From positions 31,132 to 95,131 of the forward strand of contig JANQGQ010000013.1 in assembly GCA_028277185.1 (NCBI GenBank): a stretch of 64,000 nt of DNA, read 5' to 3'. The notes below the pieces were generated by a model. The model was not told the DNA's origin. It searched no databases and saw only the letters and a list, made by a program, of their open reading frames with translations. Below, in pieces: positions 36,064-44,597 of this stretch (positions within the stretch are counted from its first letter, which is position 1; each line of letters starts with the position of its first letter). The translations under genes and the position numbers were made by a program. The stretch is from Woeseiaceae bacterium. Lineage in GTDB: Bacteria; Pseudomonadota; Gammaproteobacteria; Steroidobacterales; Woeseiaceae.

Positions 36064-36339
36064 CTACGGTTCGGGCGTCGCCCGCTGTCGGTGCGCTTCT
36101 GCCCGATTCTTCTGCCGTGACCGGACTTCGCGACTGATCCGCTCGCGAACCTTCTTAAGCCAGTGCCGCGCCCAGGCGAATTCCAGACTCAGGATCGCGA
36201 GTCCCAGCGGAATGACGATCAGTGCGGGACCCGGCGCCACCATCATGACGATACCGATCAGGAGCACGGTGGCACCGACGACACCGATAACGATGCGGCG
36301 CGCCAGCTTGTAAGTCATGTGCAGGGTTTTCTGAATCAT
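36064..36339 (-). CDS. PGPGW-type (TIGR02611-like) small membrane protein
   Basis: The protein has 91 residues from ATG 36339; the frame is open further upstream but that part is not conserved-looking. Two adjacent hydrophobic segments (KLARRIVIGVVGATVLLIGI and PALIVIPLGLAILSLEFAWA) flank the APGPALIVIPLGLAIL motif of the PGPGW family. A very basic C-terminal tail follows (WLKKVRERISREVRSRQKN). It is an inner-membrane protein of unknown role. It is divergent from the exported protein at 36415. Confidence 0.8.
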   Translation of the reverse strand: MIQKTLHMTYKLARRIVIGVVGATVLLIGIVMMVAPGPALIVIPLGLAILSLEFAWARHWLKKVRERISREVRSRQKNRAEAHRQRATPEP

Positions 36340-36414
36340 GCGACGATATTCTAGCGCCGCGCCACCCGGCGCGGCCACGACCGTTTGTGTGACTGCTTTG
36401 ACCGATTTGTACCG

Positions 36415-36984
36415 ATGAATATCCGCCAGTGGCTCCTTGCGCTCGGCGCCCTCTTCTGCTGCGACGCTCTGGGCGCGGGTGCGCTCGAGTTCGTCGCGAG
36501 TGTCGACCGCGCCGACATCGAAGAAGTCGAGGCGCCCGGCCGCCATCGGAGCTTGCCGGACCTCACGCTACGTATCAGCCTTTCGGCCGGCTGCGACAGC
36601 GGCTCGGGCGTGCTGTCGGTCAACGTCGCGGACACGCGTCGCCGCTATCCGATGGAAGGCAGTCGCGTGGACGAACTGGCGGTGGAAGTCGTCGTTCCGG
36701 CAAGGCAGCTGCCGCCGGTTCCCGTGCCTAAGGACTTTTGCGTGGCGGAATCGCGCGATGTGGATCGCGTGACGGTACGCGCCGGACTCAGCGTCCACGC
36801 AAGTCTGCGCTGCGTCGCCGACGACGCGGTTACGGAGAGCTTCTCGAGCCGCAGCAGAGCCCTCGACATACCGCTGTCCTGCCTGCGCCGCGACCTCGGG
36901 TATCAGGATCCGGCGGACGGCAATTCCGCGGCGAGGAACTCAAGCGTCCTTCCCCAGGTCTCGGCGGCAAGCTCGGGATCGTAG
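36415..36984 (+). CDS. Hypothetical exported protein
   Basis: The protein has 189 residues from ATG 36415 (an earlier in-frame start at 36385 is less likely). MNIRQWLLALGALFCCDALG is a signal peptide. The mature part has several Cys (GCDSGSG, DFCVAES, LRCVADD, PLSCLRRD) and a beta-rich look. I recognise no family. Its last 82 bases overlap the end of the convergent dienelactone hydrolase gene, so one of the two C-termini may be shorter in related genomes. Confidence 0.6.
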   Translation: MNIRQWLLALGALFCCDALGAGALEFVASVDRADIEEVEAPGRHRSLPDLTLRISLSAGCDSGSGVLSVNVADTRRRYPMEGSRVDELAVEVVVPARQLPPVPVPKDFCVAESRDVDRVTVRAGLSVHASLRCVADDAVTESFSSRSRALDIPLSCLRRDLGYQDPADGNSAARNSSVLPQVSAASSGS

Positions 36985-37805
36985 TTGCGGTTTGCAGGAT
37001 TCGCGAAGCCGTGACCGGCGCCGGGCAAGATCGTAATCTCGGCACGTTTGCCGAGCGCCTCGAGCGCCGATTCGAAGGCGCGGACGTCGGCGGCGGAAAC
37101 GCCGCGATCCTCCTCGCCGAAGAAACCCATCAGCGGCGCGCTGATCGGCTGCAGTCGCTCCGGTTCGTCCGAAACCTGACCGTAGAATAAGACCACCGCA
37201 TCGAGATCGTCCGCTGCGAGAATCGCGGTATTCAGCGCCCAGCTGCCGCCGAGGCCCCAGCCAAGCGCCGCCACGCCGGGCGCGCCGGCCGTCTCGACGA
37301 CGAATGCCAGCGCCTGTTCCACGTTTTCGGTGGCCGATGCCTGGTCCTCTACAACCTCCAGCATCAGTGACCGCGCGCCGCCGATGTCGTCCGCCGTGCG
37401 CCCGGCGAACAGATCGAGGGCGAGGACGATGTAGCCCTGGGCCGCCAGCCGGTCGGCCGCCGCCCGAACGGTGTCGTCGAGTCCCCACCATTCGTGGATG
37501 ATGATGACCGCGGGAAGCGGCTCGATCATGTCAGACGGAAACGCAAAATGACCGTACACGAGCTCTTCGTCGACCTCGGCGTACGGCAGCGTATCGGACA
37601 CTACGGCTCGTTCGGCCGCTGCCGGCGCATCGGCCGTCGGCGCGGCGGGTTCCGGCCGGGTTTCCACGACGCTCTCCCCGGCATCGGTCGCCGGGTCGCC
37701 ACCGCAAGCTCCGAGCACGAGCCCGGACAGCAGAATCGGCGTAAACAGTAAGGATCGGCGTCGGGGGGCAGCCACGGTCGCGTGACTCTCTGCGGTGCTT
37801 TGCAT
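36903..37805 (-). CDS. Dienelactone hydrolase-family lipoprotein lacking the Cys nucleophile
   Basis: The protein has 300 residues. The N-terminus ends in the lipobox LGACGG, so it should be anchored in the envelope, followed by a Glu/Ala/Pro-rich linker. The hydrolase domain has IIIHEWWGL, then VAALGWGLGGSWALN at the nucleophile elbow, GFFGEEDRGV (Asp) and GAGHGFAN (His). In the family the elbow reads G-x-C-x-G-G; here the third residue is Gly, codon GGC at 37254-37256. A classical Cys mechanism is thus not possible. It may be inactive or binding-only. A second DLH in this window (50253-51137) keeps its Cys. Confidence 0.85.
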   Translation of the reverse strand: MQSTAESHATVAAPRRRSLLFTPILLSGLVLGACGGDPATDAGESVVETRPEPAAPTADAPAAAERAVVSDTLPYAEVDEELVYGHFAFPSDMIEPLPAVIIIHEWWGLDDTVRAAADRLAAQGYIVLALDLFAGRTADDIGGARSLMLEVVEDQASATENVEQALAFVVETAGAPGVAALGWGLGGSWALNTAILAADDLDAVVLFYGQVSDEPERLQPISAPLMGFFGEEDRGVSAADVRAFESALEALGKRAEITILPGAGHGFANPANRNYDPELAAETWGRTLEFLAAELPSAGS

Positions 37806-37873
37806 AGGGTAGAGTGTAGAACCTATCTCACGATAGATCGAGGCCGCGTTGCGGCGCCAGCAGAATTACGAGC

Positions 37874-39634
37874 ATGAAGCTTCTCGAAGAAGCCCTGATC
37901 TACCTTGTCGCCGCCCTCATTTTCGTGCCGATCAGCCGCCGGCTGGGTCTCGGCTCGATCCTGGGCTATCTGGCTGCCGGAATCGTGATCGGCCCTTACG
38001 GATTGCGTTTCGTCAGCGACCCCGAGCACATCCTGCACTTTGCCGAACTGGGTGTCGTGCTGCTCCTGTTCATCGTCGGGCTCGAACTCAAACCGGCACG
38101 ACTCTGGGTCATGCGCAAAATGGTCTTCGGGCTCGGCGCTCTGCAGGTAACCTTGAGCGCCGTAGCCATCGCCGGCGTTGCCGCATTGCTCGGGCTCGAT
38201 GCGCAGAGCGCCGTGGTCGTCGGCTTCGTGCTGGCGCTCTCGTCGACGGCGTTCGTCCTGCAGATGCTGGCCGAGCAGCAGCAGCTCACGACCTCGCACG
38301 GGCGCGCCGCCTTCTCGGTATTGCTGTTTCAGGATCTGGCGGCCATACCGCTGATCGCCTTTCTCCCGTTCCTCGCCGCCGGCGACTCGGGCACGGGACC
38401 CGACGCCAGCGGCTTTTTGTTTGGCGCGATCGCGCTGGCGGCGTTGATCGTGCTCGGCCGCTATCTGTTGCGTCCATTGCTGCATATCGCCGTCTATACG
38501 CGCCTGCCCGAGATATTCACGGCAAGCGCTCTGCTCGTCGTCATCGGCGCGGCGCTGTTGATGTACCTCGCCGGACTCTCAATGATTCTCGGTGCCTTCA
38601 TCGCCGGCATGCTGCTTTCCGATTCGGAGTACCGGCATCAGCTCGAAGGCGATATCGCACCGTTCAAGGGACTCTTGCTCGGACTCTTTTTCATTGCGGT
38701 CGGCATGACCGTCAATCTCGGCCTGCTGCTCGAGGAGCCCGTGCGCATCTTCGTCATCGTCGCACTGCTGATGCTTACCAAGGCGGCCGTGCTCCTGCCC
38801 CTGAGTCTGGCCTTCAATGCACCGGACCGGCGGCAGGCCGTCCGGGTCGCCGCTTTGCTGGCCCAGGGCGGAGAATTTGCGTTCGTTCTGCTCGGTATCG
38901 CTTCCCGCGAGAGCATCCTCGCGCCGGCACTGATCGACGAACTCGTCCTTGCCGTCGCGATATCGATGCTCCTGACGCCGCTCATCTACTTCGCGGTCGA
39001 CCGCGGGATTCGCGACGACGCCGAAACGAGCAGCTCCCACAGCATTCCCGACGATGAGGGCACACCGATCATCCTCGCGGGCTTCGGCCGGGTCGGCCAG
39101 GTCATCGGCCGGACGCTCAGGGCCGTGGACGTGCCGTTCACTGCCCTCGACTTCGATCCGGAGCAAGTCGGGATCGTCAGGCGTTTCGGCAATCGCGTGC
39201 ACTTCGGCGACGCGACCCGGCTGGACGTGCTCCGCGCGGCGGGTGCGGAACACTCCAAAGTCCTGGTCGTTGCCCTTGCCGACATGGAGTCGTCCCTCAC
39301 GGTCGCGAAGACGGTCCGGCAGCACTTCCCCAACCTCAAGATCGTCGCCCGTGCGCGCAACCGCCGCCACGCGCACAAGCTGATGGATCTGGGCGTCGAT
39401 CACATCATTCGGGACACGCTGCTGTCGAGCATCGCCATGGCGGAGCACGTACTCGAGGATCTGGGGCTGTCGGGCGACGAAGCGAAACACGTCGCGAAGA
39501 CTTTCCTCGATCGCGACGAGGCACTGCTGCGCGAGCAGCACGCCGTCCACCACTCCGAGGAGAAGCTGATCCAGACCCACCACGATGCCGCCGAGGAGCT
39601 CACGGCGCTCCTCAAGAACGACCTCAGGCGCTAG
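37874..39634 (+). CDS. Kef-type potassium:proton antiporter
   Basis: The protein has 586 residues. The N-terminal two thirds are a CPA2-type Na/H exchanger domain with about 12 hydrophobic segments, including GYLAAGIVIGPYGLRFV, ELGVVLLLFIVGLELKP, LALSSTAFVLQMLAEQ and FQDLAAIPLIAF. A cytoplasmic RCK/TrkA-N domain follows (ILAGFGRVGQVIGRTLRAVD, GDATRLDVLRAAGAEHSK), with a short helical tail. This is the KefB/KefC architecture; those systems export potassium when glutathione adducts bind. Which of the two it resembles more cannot be told. A 55-bp perfect palindrome directly follows the stop. Confidence 0.92.
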   Translation: MKLLEEALIYLVAALIFVPISRRLGLGSILGYLAAGIVIGPYGLRFVSDPEHILHFAELGVVLLLFIVGLELKPARLWVMRKMVFGLGALQVTLSAVAIAGVAALLGLDAQSAVVVGFVLALSSTAFVLQMLAEQQQLTTSHGRAAFSVLLFQDLAAIPLIAFLPFLAAGDSGTGPDASGFLFGAIALAALIVLGRYLLRPLLHIAVYTRLPEIFTASALLVVIGAALLMYLAGLSMILGAFIAGMLLSDSEYRHQLEGDIAPFKGLLLGLFFIAVGMTVNLGLLLEEPVRIFVIVALLMLTKAAVLLPLSLAFNAPDRRQAVRVAALLAQGGEFAFVLLGIASRESILAPALIDELVLAVAISMLLTPLIYFAVDRGIRDDAETSSSHSIPDDEGTPIILAGFGRVGQVIGRTLRAVDVPFTALDFDPEQVGIVRRFGNRVHFGDATRLDVLRAAGAEHSKVLVVALADMESSLTVAKTVRQHFPNLKIVARARNRRHAHKLMDLGVDHIIRDTLLSSIAMAEHVLEDLGLSGDEAKHVAKTFLDRDEALLREQHAVHHSEEKLIQTHHDAAEELTALLKNDLRR

Positions 39635-39635
39635 G

Positions 39636-39690
39636 AAAAAAGGTGTCAGACTTATTTTTGCTAAGCAAAAATAAGTCTGACACCTTTTTT
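39636..39690. terminator. Perfect 55-bp palindrome, terminator-like
   Basis: A 27-base arm (39636-39662) and its exact complement (39664-39690) flank a single A. The arm begins with six A and contains GGTGTCAGACTTATTTTTG, and the structure ends with six T. The hairpin plus T tract should end transcription from the Kef gene, whose stop is two bases away, and it works in either direction. The GTGTCAGAC core resembles sequences seen beside REP-associated transposase genes, but no transposase is here. The rest of the gap to 39844 is featureless. Confidence 0.8.
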
Positions 39691-39844
39691 CGTCGTCGGC
39701 GACGACCCGCAGCTTCGACCTGTCCACGCGGCGCCATTGCCGCTCGCTAACGATGGCGAGCAACAAGCCAACCGTCCTTCAGTGGCGGCAGCATCGGTAG
39801 ATTCCGCAAAGTATCGGCAACGGCAATAGCCTACCATCGCCGCG

Positions 39845-41260
39845 ATGGACGCCAAGCCATCTCCGCCTGGGCGCCTGCGGCGGGCTGCCGGCTTCTTTCG
39901 CGAAGCGCTGCGCGACAACGAGGTCGACTACACGCGGGCACCCGTGCCCAGAGCGCTGGGTCTCCTGGCGATTCCCATGATGCTGGAAATGGCCATGGAG
40001 GCCGTCTTCGCCGTCGTCGACATCGCGTTCGTCGCCCAGCTCGGTACCGACGCCGTGGCTGCGGTCGGCATCACCGAAGCGCTGATTACGGTGCTCTACG
40101 CGCTGTCGATGGGCATGGGGATTGCCGTCACGGCGATGGTCTCGCGGCGCATCGGTGCGGGCAACGCCGAGGAAGCGGCGCGGGTTACCGGGCAGGCCAT
40201 CTGGATCGCGCTGATCATCTCACTGGTCGTAGGCATTGCCGGCGCGTACTACGCCGCGGATCTGCTGCGGCTCATGGGAGCCTCGCCTGGCGTCATCGAT
40301 ACCGGCGCGGGCTTCACGACCGTCCTGCTCGGCGGCTCTGCAAGCATCGTGTACCTGTTCATGCTCAATGCCGCGTTTCGCGGCGCCGGCGACGCGGCCG
40401 TCGCACTGCGTTCGCTCTGGCTGGCCAACGGCATCAACATCGTCCTCGACCCTTGCCTGATCTTCGGTCTCGGACCGTTTCCCGAATTGGGCGTCACGGG
40501 CGCTGCCGTTGCCACTACCATTGGCCGCGGCACCGGCGTGCTGTATCAGCTCTGTTACCTGCTGAGAAGCCGGGGCCGGCTCGACTTCGCGCTGCGCCAT
40601 TTGCGTCCGGTGCCGGCGCTTGCGGCCCGGCTGTGTGTCGTGTCAGCGGGCGGAGTCGGCCAGTTCCTCGTCGCCACCTCGAGCTGGATCGCGATGATGC
40701 GTATCGTCGCGATGTACGGCAGCGCGCCGGTCGCCGCCTACACCATCGCCATTCGCATGATCGAGTTCGTGTTCCTGCCGGCCTGGGGGCTCGGCAATGC
40801 GGCGGCCACGATGGTCGGGCAGAATCTGGGCGCGGGCCGCCCGGACCGCGCGAAGGAAAGCGCCTGGAAGGCGGCGCGCTACAACATGGCGTTCATGACT
40901 ACCGTGGGCGCGTTGACCTTCGTCTTCGCGCCGCAGATCACCGGGCTTTTCAGCTCGGACCCGGACGTGCTGCACTACGGCACCAGTTGTCTCCGGATTC
41001 TCGGCGTTGGCTACCCGGCCTACGCCGTCGGCATGGTGATGGCGCAGGCGATCAACGGCGCGGGCGATACGCTGACGCCGACGATACTCAACCTGATAGC
41101 GTTCTGGGCCGTACAGATTCCTCTCGCCTGGAGTCTCGCAACGGCGGCCGGACTCGGACCGAACGGCGTGTTCACCGCCATCGTCGTCAGCGAGTCGCTC
41201 CTGACCGTGCTGGCGGTCGCGGTGTTCCGCCGCGGTCGCTGGCAGACGCAGCAGGCCTGA
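39845..41260 (+). CDS. MATE-family efflux transporter
   Basis: The protein has 471 residues and about 12 hydrophobic segments in two homologous halves. LAIPMMLEMAMEAVFAVVDI, VAQLGTDAVAAVGITEAL, GMGIAVTAMVSRRIGAGNAE and LNAAFRGAGDAAVALRSLWL belong to the first half, and AAATMVGQNLGAGRPDRAKE with NGAGDTLTPTILNLIAFWAV to the second. These are standard MATE signatures. It should export drugs or metabolites with a sodium or proton gradient. The substrate cannot be inferred. An ABC ATPase gene follows by 16 bases. Confidence 0.93.
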   Translation: MDAKPSPPGRLRRAAGFFREALRDNEVDYTRAPVPRALGLLAIPMMLEMAMEAVFAVVDIAFVAQLGTDAVAAVGITEALITVLYALSMGMGIAVTAMVSRRIGAGNAEEAARVTGQAIWIALIISLVVGIAGAYYAADLLRLMGASPGVIDTGAGFTTVLLGGSASIVYLFMLNAAFRGAGDAAVALRSLWLANGINIVLDPCLIFGLGPFPELGVTGAAVATTIGRGTGVLYQLCYLLRSRGRLDFALRHLRPVPALAARLCVVSAGGVGQFLVATSSWIAMMRIVAMYGSAPVAAYTIAIRMIEFVFLPAWGLGNAAATMVGQNLGAGRPDRAKESAWKAARYNMAFMTTVGALTFVFAPQITGLFSSDPDVLHYGTSCLRILGVGYPAYAVGMVMAQAINGAGDTLTPTILNLIAFWAVQIPLAWSLATAAGLGPNGVFTAIVVSESLLTVLAVAVFRRGRWQTQQA

Positions 41261-41276
41261 CGGTTACAATCGCCGC

Positions 41277-42095
41277 ATGACCGTACCGCTCGTCGATATC
41301 CGCAACGCGACCTTCGACCGCGGCCGTACGCGGGTATTCGACGGTCTGAGTCTCCGAATCGACCGCGGCGAGCACGCCGCCATCATCGGTCCGAACGGCG
41401 CGGGCAAGAGCACGCTGCTCAAGGCGCTCAACCGTGAGTTGTATCCGCGGACGCGCGACGACACGCGCTTTCGTTTGCTCGGCCGCGATCGCTGGAACGT
41501 CTGGGAACTGCGCGGCAGCATCGGCTTCGTCTCCGCCGATCTGGAGCGCCGCTATGGCCGAAACAGCGGCGATGCAAGCGTGCTGGACGTGATCCTCTCT
41601 GGATTCACGGCGAGCATCGGCGTTCACGGCCTGCTGGCCGAATCCATCGACGAAAAAAGGCGGGCAAGGGCGCGTGCCCTGCTCGCCGAACTTAAGCTCG
41701 AGGCGCTCGAATCGCGGCCGTTCAGAAGCTTGTCCAGCGGCCAGCAGCGCCTTTCGCTGCTGGCCCGCGCCCTCGTACACGAACCGCATACGCTCGTGCT
41801 CGACGAACCCGGCGCGGGACTCGATCTCGCCGCCGGATTTGCGCTCATCAGGCGCCTCCGGTACCTCGCGCGCCATGGCGTAACGCTGCTGGTCGCCACC
41901 CACTACCTCAACGAAATCCTGCCCGAGATCGATCGCGTGATATTGCTGGGGCGCGGCCGGGTGCTCGCCGACGGCCGGAAGGACGAGGTCCTTAAGAGCC
42001 GGACCTTGAGCGATGCCTACGCTACGGACATTCGCGTCGTCAGGGACGGCTCATGGTACTTCGCGGCTCAGGGCGACACGGTGAACAAACTGTGA
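41277..42095 (+). CDS. ABC transporter ATP-binding protein
   Basis: The protein has 272 residues and one ATPase domain. Walker A is IIGPNGAGKSTLLKALNREL, the signature is FRSLSSGQQRLSLLARAL, Walker B LVLDEPGAG and the switch His is in VATHYLNEILPEID. No membrane partner or binding protein is adjacent, so it is an orphan. The sequence resembles ModF-like and other stand-alone ATPases more than a typical importer component. It overlaps nothing, and the NERD gene begins 45 bases after its stop. Confidence 0.88.
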   Translation: MTVPLVDIRNATFDRGRTRVFDGLSLRIDRGEHAAIIGPNGAGKSTLLKALNRELYPRTRDDTRFRLLGRDRWNVWELRGSIGFVSADLERRYGRNSGDASVLDVILSGFTASIGVHGLLAESIDEKRRARARALLAELKLEALESRPFRSLSSGQQRLSLLARALVHEPHTLVLDEPGAGLDLAAGFALIRRLRYLARHGVTLLVATHYLNEILPEIDRVILLGRGRVLADGRKDEVLKSRTLSDAYATDIRVVRDGSWYFAAQGDTVNKL

Positions 42096-42139
42096 ACGGC
42101 TCGGCTGCACGCGGTTTCCGGGCCGTCTACAGTCAGAGG

Positions 42140-42841
42140 ATGCTGTTGCGCTACGTCGTTCCCGGAATGCCTCTGTTTGCGCTGCCCGCCGCGGCAGCGG
42201 ATTCGTCGATGGCGACGGGAGCCAACGTCACGGGCGGCTCGCTGACGCTGTTCGCCCTGGCCCTGGCGCTCGTCGCCGCACTGCTGCTGCGGCGTTTGGC
42301 GACGCGTATCGGCGCGGGCGTCGCACGGCGTATCGGCGAAGCGCGATTGCGCCGAATTCTCGCGAAACGCGGCGCCAAAGTGTTGTCCGACTTCATCGTT
42401 CCAGGCGCGTACGGCGGCCTGGCCCGCATCGATCACGCCGTGATGACGACCGGCGGTATTCTGTGCATCCGCGTCCTGCACTTCGACGGGGTGGTGTTCG
42501 GCACCGAAGAGGAAGCGCAGTGGACGCACGTCGACGGCATTACGCGGCGCCGCTTTCTCAACCCCACGATCCAGAACGAAGGCAGACGGCGAGCGCTCGC
42601 CAATGTCGTGCCGGAGGTGCCCGTAGACGGACTCGTGGTATTCACCGGCAAGGTCGAGTTCCCCAACGCCCTGCCGAAAGGCGTCATTCACGTGACAGCG
42701 CTCAACGGTTTTCTTGCGCGTCACGTGTTCGGACCGAGCCGGATAGATGATTGGGATGCGGTCTGGATGAGCGTTCAGGCCGCTCTGCTCACCGACGAGG
42801 GCTCCCGCCGCGACTTCGAGGCTCAGCTCAGCTTTTCCTGA
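42140..42841 (+). CDS. NERD-domain protein, membrane anchored or exported
   Basis: The protein has 233 residues from ATG 42140, preceded by AGAGG. A GTG at 42092 overlapping the ABC stop is an alternative. A signal-like stretch (YVVPGMPLFALPAAAADS) and a second hydrophobic segment (TLFALALALVAALLLRRLA) come first. The NERD domain follows: KVLSDFIVPGAYGGLARIDH, the core IDHAVMTTGGILCIRVLHFD, and GLVVFTGKVEFPN. NERD is a nuclease-related fold whose role in most proteins is unclear. The usual catalytic KxxxG-type residues cannot be confirmed by eye. Confidence 0.75.
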   Translation: MLLRYVVPGMPLFALPAAAADSSMATGANVTGGSLTLFALALALVAALLLRRLATRIGAGVARRIGEARLRRILAKRGAKVLSDFIVPGAYGGLARIDHAVMTTGGILCIRVLHFDGVVFGTEEEAQWTHVDGITRRRFLNPTIQNEGRRRALANVVPEVPVDGLVVFTGKVEFPNALPKGVIHVTALNGFLARHVFGPSRIDDWDAVWMSVQAALLTDEGSRRDFEAQLSFS

Positions 42842-42898
42842 TCACGCCGCGAACGGCGCCGACCGGCTGCCGTATACTCGCCGGGAACCGGCAGATCG

Positions 42899-44068
42899 AT
42901 GCAGGCACTCGATAACGACATGCGAAGAGTACTGACTGGCGCCGCAGCGGCGATCGTCGTCCTGAGTCTGTTCGCGACCTGGCTCTGGCAGAACCGTCAG
43001 CCGCTCGACGCGATAGCGCTACCGCCCGCCGATCGGGCGCCGCCGGCCGCCGATGCGCTGACCGCTACCTGGTTCGGCAGCTCCATGCTGCTTTTCGACG
43101 ACGGCGAAACCCAGATCCTGATCGACGCCTTCGTGACGCGCCCTGCGCTTCACGAGTTGATTCTCGACACGCCGCTCGAGAGCGACGCGGCGGCGATCAA
43201 CCGATTCCTGCTGGACTTTCGGCTCGACCGTCTCGCCGCGATCATTCCGGGCCATACCCACTTCGATCATGCGCTCGACCTCGGCGCGATCGCCAGCCGC
43301 AGCCGCGCCACGGTCGTGGGTTCGGTGTCGGCTACCAACATCGCCCGTGGCGGAGGCGTGCCGGACGACCAGCTCATCCCCGTCACCGACACGGCCGAAC
43401 TCCATTTCGGCGAGTTCACCGTCACGCTGATCCCGTCCTTGCATCTGGCGTACGGCTGGAACGGGAGGGTTCCGCGCTCCGGGACCGTTGACGAGGATTT
43501 CGAAAGTCCGGCCCCGGTGAGTGCCTATCTCGCGGGCCGCACCTTCACGATCGTCGTGGCACACCCGCAGGGGACGAGCATCGTACAGTCCTCTGCCGGA
43601 TACGAACCGGGGGCACTCGCAGGCTTCCGCGCCGACGTCGTTTTCCTGAGCGTCGGAATGCTCGAGGGAATGGGTAAAAAGCACGCATTTGCCTACTGGC
43701 AGAATCTCGTGACGATGAGCGGTGCCCGGCGCGTCGTTCCGGTGCACTTCGACGACTTCACGGCTCCCTTCGGCACAACCCGGCTGCCACCGTCATTCAT
43801 CGACGATTTCACGCGTTCTTCAACATGGCTTTTGGAATTCCGGGACGACTGGGATCGCAGCACGGCCCTCGAGCTACCCAGCTTCGGCGTCCCGATCGCG
43901 ATCTACGCCGACGATCTCCTCGAGGCTCAGCGTCCCGGTGGTCAGGCGCAGCTTGTCCCGTCGCGGCAGCTTTTTGACACGCGCCTCCAGAATCTGCGCC
44001 CGGCTGCGGTCGCCGACCGTCTGGCTGAACACCAGCGTCAGGGGGCCGCGGCCGCGCAGCCGCTTTGA
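42899..44068 (+). CDS. MBL-fold metallo-hydrolase, exported or membrane anchored
   Basis: The protein has 389 residues. An N-terminal hydrophobic segment (VLTGAAAAIVVLSLFATWLW) anchors or exports it. The metallo-beta-lactamase fold shows the HxHxDH motif in IIPGHTHFDHALDLG, the third His in FTIVVAHPQGTS, and a later metal His in VVPVHFDDFTAPFG. The substrate is unknown. The last 195 bases are antisense to the GIY-YIG gene that converges on it, so the C-terminal 65 residues (after about 325) may be an extension into a neighbour rather than conserved sequence. Confidence 0.85.
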   Translation: MQALDNDMRRVLTGAAAAIVVLSLFATWLWQNRQPLDAIALPPADRAPPAADALTATWFGSSMLLFDDGETQILIDAFVTRPALHELILDTPLESDAAAINRFLLDFRLDRLAAIIPGHTHFDHALDLGAIASRSRATVVGSVSATNIARGGGVPDDQLIPVTDTAELHFGEFTVTLIPSLHLAYGWNGRVPRSGTVDEDFESPAPVSAYLAGRTFTIVVAHPQGTSIVQSSAGYEPGALAGFRADVVFLSVGMLEGMGKKHAFAYWQNLVTMSGARRVVPVHFDDFTAPFGTTRLPPSFIDDFTRSSTWLLEFRDDWDRSTALELPSFGVPIAIYADDLLEAQRPGGQAQLVPSRQLFDTRLQNLRPAAVADRLAEHQRQGAAAAQPL

Positions 44069-44179
44069 CCCGCGGGACCCCGATTCGTGCTCGGCCAGAC
44101 GCCGCTCCGGGTCCGTAGCGATGCCCGTGTACAGACTCCCGTCCGCGCAGCGGAGCAGGTACAGCTGGTAGACAGCCAC
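43874..44179 (-). CDS. GIY-YIG nuclease-superfamily protein (YhbQ/UPF0213 type)
   Basis: The protein has 101 residues. The GIY-YIG core is YQLYLLRCADGSLYTGIATD, with Tyr and the G(I/L)xTD element. The Arg/His part is PERRLAEHESG and a basic stretch RGSKRLRGRGPLTLVFSQTV follows, with the late Glu in ILEARVKKLPRRDK. Small single-domain members of this family are common in bacteria and lack an assigned substrate. The 3' 195 bases are antisense to the end of the MBL hydrolase gene. Confidence 0.87.
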   Translation of the reverse strand: MAVYQLYLLRCADGSLYTGIATDPERRLAEHESGSRGSKRLRGRGPLTLVFSQTVGDRSRAQILEARVKKLPRRDKLRLTTGTLSLEEIVGVDRDRDAEAG

Positions 44180-44199
44180 GCTTCAGCGCGGCGCGGCAA

Positions 44200-44571
44200 T
44201 CATGCGCGCCCGCCCTGGAGAACGTCACCCAGCACTCTGAAGAGGCCCGCCTCGATCGCGGCCAGATTGTCGCCGGTCTCGGCGAAGGTGAGAACGATCC
44301 GGCTTTCGTTGTTCAACTCTTCGGCCGGGCGGTTCAGTTCCAGCGTCAGCGAATTGCCGATCAGGGTCGCCGATGCGAGCAAATCGTGACCGCCGAACTG
44401 ACGCTCATTCACTTCGATGTAGACAGACTCGTCGAAATCTTCTTCTACGGTCCGTAGCAACAACAGGTAATCCTCGATGTCGCTGTCAGCCGTCGTCGTC
44501 GCGAAGAACAGCATCCGGGCATTGTCGCGGACGTCGAACGCGACGGTGTTGTAGTAGCGGCTGTGGGCCAT
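44200..44571 (-). CDS. Small acidic protein, possibly Imm10-like
   Basis: The protein has 123 residues, acidic and without a signal or membrane segment. The pattern of a small beta sheet plus helices (NTVAFDVRDNARMLFFATTT, EDYLLLLRTVEEDFDESVY, GHDLLASATLIGNSLTLELN, VLTFAETGDNLAAIEAGLFR) recalls the Imm10 immunity-protein family, but this is a weak resemblance by eye. No toxin gene is adjacent. It sits between the GIY-YIG gene and a PlsC acyltransferase on the same strand. Confidence 0.6.
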   Translation of the reverse strand: MAHSRYYNTVAFDVRDNARMLFFATTTADSDIEDYLLLLRTVEEDFDESVYIEVNERQFGGHDLLASATLIGNSLTLELNRPAEELNNESRIVLTFAETGDNLAAIEAGLFRVLGDVLQGGRA

Positions 44572-44597
44572 GGCCTCCCCTCTAGCTTAGCCCAAGT

